DNA of 64,000 nucleotides from Methylobacterium hispanicum (GTDB lineage Bacteria; Pseudomonadota; Alphaproteobacteria; Rhizobiales; Beijerinckiaceae). The position numbers and the translations under genes were made by a program. The stretch covers positions 1 through 64,000 of the forward strand of contig NZ_BPQO01000024.1 of NCBI RefSeq assembly GCF_022179285.1, in the 5' to 3' direction. The notes beneath the pieces were generated by a model. That model worked only from the letters and a program-made list of their open reading frames with translations. It made no database searches and had not been told where the DNA came from. Below are positions 18,468 through 26,600 of this stretch, one piece after another. Position 1 is the first letter of the stretch; every line of letters begins with the position of its first letter.

Positions 18468-19850
18468 ATGACGACGGAGACCGGTTGCGTCATGGTTCCT
18501 GATGACATGGGCGGGCGTTGGGCCGAGGACGTCCGGACCGACACGCACGACATCCTCAGCGGGGCGGGCCGGGCGATCCTGGCGGCCGCGGGCCTCTTCC
18601 TCGTCTGGTCGGTGGCCTACCCCCTCGATTCGGCGGTCGTCGCCGAGGGCGTCGTGATCGCGACGGGACAGAACAAGGTGCTGCAGCACCGGTCCGGCGG
18701 CGTCGTGGCGGAGATCGGCGCCCGCGACGGCGAGAGCGTCGAGGCCGGCACCGTCGTGGTCCGGCTCGACCCGATCCACGATCAGGCGGAACTGACCCGC
18801 CTCAGGGGCCGCCTCGCCGTGCTCGACGCGATGCGCCAGCGGCTCGAGGCGGAGAACGCCTTCGCGGCCGGCGGCGACACCGCGCTCGACGGCCGCTTCT
18901 CCCTGCTCGGCCTGCGCAGGACCGCCGAGGCGGGACCGGCCGGCACGGTCGGGCCCGACGAGCGGCTCCTGCAGGAGCAGGCGCGCGAGTTCGAGCGCGG
19001 CCGCGGGGCGGCGCTCGCCGAGATCGAGGCCATGGTCGCCCGAAGGGACGCGGTCGGCCGGCGCAGGCAGGGCCTTGCCGAGCGCGTGGCCGCGGTGACC
19101 GCCCAGGTCGCCTCGCTGGAGCGGCAGGTCGCCGCCATGCGCCCGGTCGCGACCCGCGGCCACCTCGCGCGCAAGGTGCTGTGGGACGCGGAGGACCAAC
19201 TCCTCGCGCGGCGGGCGGAGCGCGCCAACCTCGCGGCCGAGGAGAGCGCGCTCGCCGACGAGGTCGCGGAGACCGGCTCGCGGATCCGCCAGGCACGCCT
19301 GACGGACCAGCGCCAGACCTCCGGCAGGCTGACCGACGTCATCGCCGAGATCGGGCAGATCGCCGACCAGATCCGCGCCGCCGAGACCGCCGTCCGGCTG
19401 ACGGAGGTGCGCGCGCCCGTGGCGGGCACCGTCGTGCACGCGCGGCATAGGACGGTCGGCGCCGTCGCGGCGCCCGGCGAGGTGCTGGCGGAGATCGTGC
19501 CGGCGGGCAGCGAACTCGCCCTCAAGGCGCGCGTCGCGCCGACCGACATCACCCATGTGCGCACCGGGCAGGCGGCGCGGGCGAAGATCTCGGCGCTGAA
19601 CGCGCGCCTCTACGACGACGTTCCGGCGCTCGTCACGCGGGTTGCGGCCGACGCCACCTCGGACGAGCGGACCGGGCAGCACTACTTCGAGGTGGAGGTG
19701 CGGCTGCGGCCCGAGCAGCCCGGCGTGCGCGACCTGCTGGGCGCCGGCATGGTCGGACAGGTCTACATCGAGGGTGAGCGCCGCACCTTCGCCGGCTACG
19801 TCCTGAAGCCGTTCGCCGACAGCCTCGGACGCAGCTTTCGCGAGCCATGA
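18468..19850 (+). CDS. HlyD-family type I secretion membrane fusion protein
   Basis: Periplasmic adaptor of 460 residues anchored by one N-terminal membrane segment (GAGRAILAAAGLFLVWSVAY). It links the ABC exporter to the outer-membrane channel. After the membrane segment comes the first half of a barrel-sandwich lipoyl domain (VLQHRSGGVVAEIGARDGES), a long coiled coil (about residues 105-305), and the second lipoyl half (VRAPVAGTVVHARHRTVG). The C-terminal beta barrel ends VLKPFADSLGRSFREP. The ATG at 18468 gives the usual short cytoplasmic tail. Its stop overlaps the TolC-like gene start (ATGA). Confidence 0.9.
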   Translation: MTTETGCVMVPDDMGGRWAEDVRTDTHDILSGAGRAILAAAGLFLVWSVAYPLDSAVVAEGVVIATGQNKVLQHRSGGVVAEIGARDGESVEAGTVVVRLDPIHDQAELTRLRGRLAVLDAMRQRLEAENAFAAGGDTALDGRFSLLGLRRTAEAGPAGTVGPDERLLQEQAREFERGRGAALAEIEAMVARRDAVGRRRQGLAERVAAVTAQVASLERQVAAMRPVATRGHLARKVLWDAEDQLLARRAERANLAAEESALADEVAETGSRIRQARLTDQRQTSGRLTDVIAEIGQIADQIRAAETAVRLTEVRAPVAGTVVHARHRTVGAVAAPGEVLAEIVPAGSELALKARVAPTDITHVRTGQAARAKISALNARLYDDVPALVTRVAADATSDERTGQHYFEVEVRLRPEQPGVRDLLGAGMVGQVYIEGERRTFAGYVLKPFADSLGRSFREP

Positions 19851-21379
19851 CGATGACGCGCGCCGGATCGACCATGGCACGCGCGGCGACGGGGCGGCGG
19901 ATCCGGAGGGGCCTCGCCGCCGCCGGACTGCTCGCCGCGTCGGCGGCAGGGCCCGCCCGCGCCGGCGAGGCGGCGCTGCCGGTAGCCGCGCTCGGCCTGC
20001 GCCCCGCGATCGTCGAGACCTACGGCATGCCGCCACCGCCGGCCCGGGTGCCGGAGGCGGCGCAGGCCCTCTTCGCCGCGCCCCCGCCGGCGCTGCCGCG
20101 CGGGCCGGCTCTCGGCTCGGCGCAGCTGATGGACGCCGTCGCGATCGCGATCGGCGAGAGCGACCTCGTGCGGAGCTCGGCGGCCGAGCGGGCCGCGGCG
20201 GAGACGCGGGTCGGCCGCGCCTGGGCCGCCTTCGCGCCGACGATCTCGGGCACGGCCTGGATCGGCAGCGATCCCGTCGCGGCGCCCTCGATCCACGATC
20301 CGGGCAAGTCCGCCGGCCTCTCGGTCGCCCTGCCGCTCCTCGACGGCGGGACGCGCCTGTTCACCGAGCGGAGCGCGGAGAGCGCGGCGCGCGCCGCCGC
20401 CGCGGATGTCCGCCGCGTCACCGAGGGCGTGGCGCTCGAGACCATCAACGCCGCCGTCGAGCTGAACTTCGCGGTGCGCCAGTCCAAGGTGCTCGAGGAC
20501 AACCTCCGGGACCTCGTCCGCCTGCAGAAGGCGGTGCGCGGGCGGGTCGCGGCGGGCCACGCGAGCCAGGGCGACGTTGCCGATCTCGAGGCGGAGCTGA
20601 ACGACGTTGCCCGGGGCCTCGTCGGCGCGCAGGCCTCCTTCCAGAAGTCGCAGACCGTGCTCGCCGCCCAGCTGCGGCAGGCGGCCCCGGGCCGCGTCGT
20701 GCTGCCCGACCTGGAGGCCGTGCCGCGGCACGGGCTCGACCGTCTCGCCGCGCTCACCCGGGCGCGCAATTCCGGGGTCCAGGCCGGCTGGCACCGCTAC
20801 GAGGCCGCGGCCGAGGCGCGCAAGGCGGCCGCCGGGCGCTACCTGCCGCGGCTCGACCTGAGGGCCGATTACAGGGCCGTCCAGAACTACCGCAGCGTCA
20901 GCTCGCCCGCGGGTCTCACCGTCGGGCTTCAGCTCAACGTCCCGCTGGTCGAGCTGACCACGCTGGCCGACATCCGCGAGGCGGGCGAACTCGCCGACGC
21001 GGCCATGCACCGGGCGATGGCCGAGGACCGCCGGGCCGTCACGCAGCTCCGGATCGACTGGGTCGAGTTCCAGTCGGCCGGCGAGCGGGGGACGTTCGCG
21101 CGCCGCAAGGCGGCAGCCCTCCGGGCGGCCTACGCCGCCAAGGTCGATCAGTACGAGATCGGCCTGCTGCCGATCGACGACGTGCTGCTGACCCGCCGCC
21201 GCCTCGTCCTGGCGACGCTGGAGGAGCTGGAGGCCGGCAACGCCCGGTTCACGGCGATCGCCCGGCTGGCGCTCACCGCGGGCCTTCTGGGCGAGATCGT
21301 CGGCGCCCCGACCGCCGAGGCCTCCCTCGGGTCGTCCCTGAACCAGCGCGTCCGGCGGGGCGACGTCCGGTCTCGATAG
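19847..21379 (+). CDS. TolC-family outer membrane channel of type I secretion
   Basis: Outer-membrane efflux protein of 510 residues. An Arg-rich N-terminus leads into a hydrophobic stretch ending AGPARAG, a probable signal peptide. Two TolC-type repeats follow: one around ETRVGRAWAAFAPTISGTAWIG, the second around EARKAAAGRYLPRLDLRADY, each followed by long helices. The region FARRKAAALRAAYAAKVDQYEIGLLPIDDVLLTRRRL is a typical TolC helix block. It is translationally coupled to the HlyD gene and completes the ABC-HlyD-TolC operon. A strong hairpin (21452-21488) follows 73 bases after the stop. Confidence 0.88.
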   Translation: MTMTRAGSTMARAATGRRIRRGLAAAGLLAASAAGPARAGEAALPVAALGLRPAIVETYGMPPPPARVPEAAQALFAAPPPALPRGPALGSAQLMDAVAIAIGESDLVRSSAAERAAAETRVGRAWAAFAPTISGTAWIGSDPVAAPSIHDPGKSAGLSVALPLLDGGTRLFTERSAESAARAAAADVRRVTEGVALETINAAVELNFAVRQSKVLEDNLRDLVRLQKAVRGRVAAGHASQGDVADLEAELNDVARGLVGAQASFQKSQTVLAAQLRQAAPGRVVLPDLEAVPRHGLDRLAALTRARNSGVQAGWHRYEAAAEARKAAAGRYLPRLDLRADYRAVQNYRSVSSPAGLTVGLQLNVPLVELTTLADIREAGELADAAMHRAMAEDRRAVTQLRIDWVEFQSAGERGTFARRKAAALRAAYAAKVDQYEIGLLPIDDVLLTRRRLVLATLEELEAGNARFTAIARLALTAGLLGEIVGAPTAEASLGSSLNQRVRRGDVRSR

Positions 21380-21451
21380 TCCGAACGAGAGCGCTCTGCG
21401 CCGGAGCGGATGCCGGTTCGGCGAAAGAGAGCGCGTCGCAGCAGCGGCCGA

Positions 21452-21488
21452 GAGCCGCTCCGGATCGCAACGCGATCGGGAGCGGCTC
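21452..21488. terminator. Hairpin terminator between convergent genes
   Basis: Seventeen-base arms with one mismatch (GAGCCGCTCCGGATCGC and its partner) around a 3-base AAC loop. It lies between the TolC-like gene and the convergent RTX fragment, so it can serve both. A near-identical hairpin with compensating stem changes lies at 43956-43992. Confidence 0.65.
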
Positions 21489-21523
21489 CGGGCGGTGTCC
21501 CGTCCCCGGGGCCGGGGCGACGG

Positions 21524-22840
21524 TCAGCCCGAGAGGTGATCCACCGTCACCGTCTCCCCGGAGCCGTGGAAGTACACGGCCTCGACATCGTGCAGGACGT
21601 CGCGGCCCTCGGCGGCGCTCGTGACGTGGAGCGTCCCGTCCGCGTCCTTGAGGAAGGTGTAGTCCGACGCCTTGCCGGCGAACTCGGCCACGTCCCGGCC
21701 GGCACCCCCCTCGATGGCGTCGTCGCCCTTGCCGCCGACGAAGCGGTCGTCGCCGGCACCGCCCCGCATCACGTCGGCGCCGTCGGTGCCGACGATGAAG
21801 TCGTCCTTCTCCGTCCCGACGAACAGCGTGCCCGCGGCCGTGGGCTGCCCGACGATCCCGCTCTTGACCGCGGCGACGCTCGCCACGCTTCCGATATGCC
21901 CGTCGCCCGGATCGGCCGCCAGGACCCCGGCGGGCTCGACCGTCGCTCTGGCCGTCTCGAAACCGGTGTAGTTCACCCCCTGCCACGTCAGCGCCTTGCC
22001 CAGGGTGTTCCAGCCGCCGTCCGCGAGCGGCGACCAGCCCGCGGCCTTCGCGGCGGCGTCGAAGGCCGTCTTCTGCGCGCCGGTCACGACGATCTCGAGG
22101 CTGTCGGTTCCGGCGCCGCCGTTGATGGTGCCGGAGGTGTCGCGGGTGGTGGTGCCGATCTTCAGCCGGTCGTTGCCTCCGCCGAGGTTCACCGTGCCGT
22201 CGATCTGCCAGTCGCGGCCGATCTCGACCGTCTCGCTGCCGGAATTCGCCCCCGCGAAGCCGCCCTTCAGCGTCAGCCCGTCGCCGATCCGCACCGCTGT
22301 CGTGTTGTTCGCCCCCTGCAGGCTCAGGCCGCCGTTGACGGTCACGCCGCTGCCCAGCGTCACCGTCTTCGCGGCGTTCGAGCCGTCGGCGTAGATTGCC
22401 CCGCCGATCACCGAGCCGGCGCCGATCGTCAGCGCCAGCTCCATCGCGTCCGCGGCCGTGCCCGAGCCGTTCATCGCGATCAGGTAGTCGGTCGTGACCT
22501 TCTCCCCCAGCGTCAGGCTCTGGGCGGCCCCCGCCCCGCCCCCGTTCATCGCGACGTAGCTGAGCTTGCCCCCGTCGCCGACGCTCACGCTGTTGGCGAC
22601 GCCGTTGGCGCCCATGTAGATGTCGCCGCCGTTGAGGTTGGCGCCCTTGCCGAGGCTCAGGCTCGCAGGCCCGCTGCTCGCGTTGAAGTCCAGGTTGCCC
22701 CCCTGCAGCGTGAACCCGTCCCCCGCGCTCAGGCTGTTCGCGCCCCCGCCGAAGCCCGGGCCGTTCCTGAGCGTGACGTCGGAGCCCAGGATGAAGGCAT
22801 CGTCCCCGGCCGAGGCCTGGAGAGTCTCGATCAGCGTCTT
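21524..22840 (-). pseudogene. RTX C-terminal part of the galactose-oxidase protein, cut off by in-frame TAG
   Basis: This continues in the same reading frame as the 1943-residue gene upstream, directly after its TAG stop at 22841-22843. It encodes about 438 residues: a third copy of the repeat module (VTLRNGPGFGGGANSLSAGD), then a linker, then RTX nonapeptides (VGTEKDDFIVGTDGADVMRG and following GGAGDD/GGKGDD units). It ends in a C-terminal stretch typical of type I secretion signals (to VTVDHLSG). No ribosome binding site or convincing start was found right after the TAG; the first ATG in frame is at 22615. It is therefore either a broken gene end or is expressed by readthrough. Without it the upstream product has no RTX tail. 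Confidence 0.7.
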
Positions 22841-23678
22841 CTACGGAACGCCCGAGGATCCGGCCGCGAGGGTCGTCCTGGCGCTCTCGAAGTTCGCGTA
22901 GGTCTGGCCCTGCCAGGAGAGGGAGCGGCCCTGGGTGTCCCATGAGCCGTCGGCCGTCCGGACCCAGCGGGCCGCCGAGGCGGCGCTCTCGAAGGAGGCG
23001 CGCTGGTCGGCCGTGAGGACGACCTCGAGATCGTCCTTGCCGGCCCCGGCATTGATGGTGCCGGAGGTGTCGCGGGCGGTGGTGCCGATCTTCAGCCGGT
23101 CGTTGCCCCCGCCGAGATCCACCGTGCCGTCGATCTGCCAGTCGCGGCCGATCTCGACCGTCTCGCTGCCGGAATTCGCCCCCGCGAAGCCGCCCTTCAG
23201 CGTAAGCCCGTCGCCGATCCGCACCGCTGTCGTGTTGTTGGCCCCCTGCAGGCTCAGGCCGCCGTTGACGGTCACGCCGCTACCCAGCGTCACCGTCTTC
23301 GCGGCGTTCGAGCCGTCGGCGGAGATTGCCCCGCCGATCACCGAGCCGGCGCCGATCGTCAGCGCCAGCTCCATCGCGTCCGCGGCCGTGCCCGAGCCGT
23401 TCATCGCGATCAGGTAGTCGGTCGTGACCTTCTCCCCCAGCGTCAGGCTCTGGGCGGCCCCCGCCCCGCCCCCGTTCATCGCGACGTAGCTGAGCTTGCC
23501 CCCGTCGCCGACGCTCACGCTGTTGGCGACGCCGTTGGCGCCCATGTAGATGTCGCCGCCGTTGAGGTTGGCGCCCTTGCCGAGGCTCAGGCTCGCGGGC
23601 CCGCTGCTGGCGTTGAAGTCCAGGTTGCCCCCCTGCAGGGTGAACCCGTCCCCCGCGCTCAGGCTGTTCGCGCCCGCG
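22124..23678 (-). repeat. Two near-identical 625-bp blocks at a 930-bp offset
   Basis: Bases 22124-22748 and 23054-23678 match almost base for base, exactly 930 bases (310 codons) apart, so the duplication keeps the reading frame. The flanks of each block are clearly diverged, which points to recent gene conversion or a recent duplication within an older tandem array. A third, much more diverged copy lies near 25400-26150. The TAG stop falls between the two similar blocks. Confidence 0.85.
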
Positions 23679-26600
23679 CCGAAATTTCCGCCGTTGCGGA
23701 GCGTGACCGCGTCGCCCCAGACGATGGCGTCGTTGCCCGGCCCGGTCTGCAGCGCGCCGAAGGTGACGTGGCTCGGAGCGTCGTTGTCCTCCGCGCCGGT
23801 GATCGTGACGACCACCGTCTGCACGGCCCTGCCGCCCTTCCCGTCCGTGACGGCGACGTCGTAGGCCTGGGTGAGGACCGCACCCTTGCCGAGATGGTTG
23901 ATCGCCGCGTCCTCGACCGAGAAGGTCCACCCGACCTGACCGCCGGCCACGTCTCCGAGCTTGAAGCTGCCGAGGTATTTCTCGCCGCGCGGCGCGACGC
24001 TCGCGCCGTGCGTGTCGATGCGGTCGGCATCCGTGAAGGTGATCGCCCCGCCCGTCGTCAGCGTCGTCCTGTCCTCGCCCGGGGATTTGTCCGGCAGTTC
24101 GGTGACGCCGCCCGCGAGGACGGAGGTCTTGGTCACGATGACGGGCGCGTCGTTCGTGCCCGTCAGCGTGACGGTGACGGCCTGCGTGGTGCGTCCGCCC
24201 CTCCCGTCGGCGATGGTCACGTCGTAGACCTGGACCCGCTGCTCGCCGGCCGCGAGGCCGTTCACCGCGGCGTCCGCGACGGAGAAGGCCCAGCCGACCG
24301 AATCCGCGCCGACCGCGGCGATCTTCAGGGCGCCCACATAGCCCTCGCCCCGCGCGGCGACGCTGACGGTGGGCACGGCGCCCGCGGCGTCGGGATCGCG
24401 GAACCGGATGGAGCCGGTGCTGCTCAGCACCGCCGCGGGCTCGCCCGCGCCGCTCTCGGTCAGTTCCGTGACGGCGCCCGCCACCGTCGAGCCCTGCACG
24501 TCGACGATCGGCGCCTGGTTGGCGTTCGGATCGTCGTAGGCGCCGCGGATCGTGACCGTCACGGTCTGGCTCGCCGTGCCGCCGTGCCCGTCGTCGATCG
24601 TCACGGCGTAGGACTGGGTCCGGACCTCGCCGGCCGCGAGGCCGTCGAGCGCGGCGTCGTCGACCTGGAAGGTCCAGGCGAGCTTGCCGCCCGCCGCGGT
24701 GCCGAGGCCGAACGTGCCGAGATAGTCCTTGCCCCCGGCGCTGTAGCTCGCCCGGTGCGTGTCGATGATGTCGGCGTCGGCGAACGCGATCGTCCCGCCC
24801 GCCTTGTGGGTGACTTGGTTCTCGCCCGCCGCGCCGTCCGCGAGTTCCGCGACCGCACCGGTCGCCGTCGAGGTCGCGGCCGCGATCACCGGGGCGTCGT
24901 TGGAGCCCGTGATCGTCACGGTGATGGTCTCGGTGGCGCGCGCGCCCTTGCTGTCGGTGATCGCGACGTCGTAGCTCTGGGTGCGGACCTGGCCCTCCGC
25001 GAGCCAGTCGAGCGCGCCGCTGTTGACCGAGAACACCCAGGGCAGCAGGCCGAACTGCGCCGAGGTCGGCTGCTTGTACTCCATCGTGCCGAGGTAGCCG
25101 GCCTCCTTCGGGGTGATCGTCACGCTGTGGGTGTCGCCGACGTTCTTGTCGGTGAAGGCGATGGTGCCGTTGGTCTTCAGGATGGCGTTGTTCTCGCCCG
25201 CCAGACCGTCCGCGATCTCCCGGACCGACCCGGTCTTCGTCGTGCCGGAGCCGACGATCTCGGGCGCATCGTTCCGGCCCGCGACCGTCAGCTCCGCCCG
25301 CTCGAAGTTCGTGAAGGTCATGTTGCGCCAGGTCAGGTTGCCCCTGGCCGACCACGCGTCGTTGCCGAGCGCGGTCCAGCCGGCCGCCCTGGCGGCGGCC
25401 TCGAAGCTCGCGAGGTCGGCGGCGTCGATGCTCAGCGCGAGCGCGTCGGTTCCGCCGCCGCCGTCGAAGGTGGTGGTCGAGGTGTCGATGCTCGACAGGC
25501 CGAGGCTCAGCTTGTCGTCGCCGCCGCCGAGATCGACCCGCCCGTCGATGTTCCAGTTCTTGCCGAGCGTGACCGTGTCGACGCCGTTCGCGCTGCCGGA
25601 GAGGCCGCCCTTCAGGGTGAAGCCGTCGCCCGCCTTGACGGTGTTGACGTTCTGGTTGCCGTTCAGGTTCATCCCGCCGCCGACGGTGACGCCGGTGCCG
25701 AGCGTGAGGGTCTTGGCCGAATAGGCGCCGTTGGCGTCGATGCCGCCGCCGAGGCTGACGCCGTCGCCGAGCCTCATCTGCATCTCGGCCGGGGCCTTCG
25801 CCGTGCCCGCGCCGTTCATGACGATCCCGGAATCGGATTTGGACCTGTCCCCGATCGTGACGGAATCGACGAGCCCCGCGCCGCTGCCGCTCATGCGGAT
25901 CTGGCTGAAGGTGTTCTCCTCACCCAGCACGACCGTGTTCCGGACGTCGGCGCCGTCCATCAGGATGTCGCCGCCGTTGAACCGCGCGCCGAGTCCGGTC
26001 TTGACGGAGGCGGTGTGCAGGCTGTTGCCGAAATCGAGGTTGCCGTTCCTCAGCTCGAAGAAGTTGCCGGCCTCCAGGCTGTTCGAGCCGCCGCCGAAAT
26101 CGCCGCCGTTCATCAGCCGGACGTTGTCGCCGAACACGACCGCGTCGTCGGCCTTCGTGGTCTTGAGGCCCGACACCACGGTGACCTGGCTGTCGGTCGG
26201 GAAGCCCGGATCGGCCGAGCCGCGCAGCGTCACCGTGAGGGTCTGGACCGCGACGCCGCCATGGCCGTCGTCGATGGTGACGGCGTAGGTCTGAACGACG
26301 GTCTGGCCCTCTTCGAGCTTGTCGAGGGCGGCGTCGTTGACCTTGAAGGTCCAGGCGATCGAGCCGGTCTTGGCGCCCACGCCCGTCGTCGGGTTCCCGA
26401 GGGTCAGGGTGCCCAGATAGTTCGCGCCCTTCGGCGTGAGGCTGACCGTGTGGGTCTCCGCGTCGGCATCCGCGAAGGCGATCAGGCCGCTCGTCGTCAG
26501 CTCGGCCTTGTTCTCGCCGGGCGTGGCGTTCTTGAGTTCGGTCACGTCGCCCGAGAGGGTCGAGTATGTCTCGAACACCTTCGGGGCGTCGTTGCCCGGC

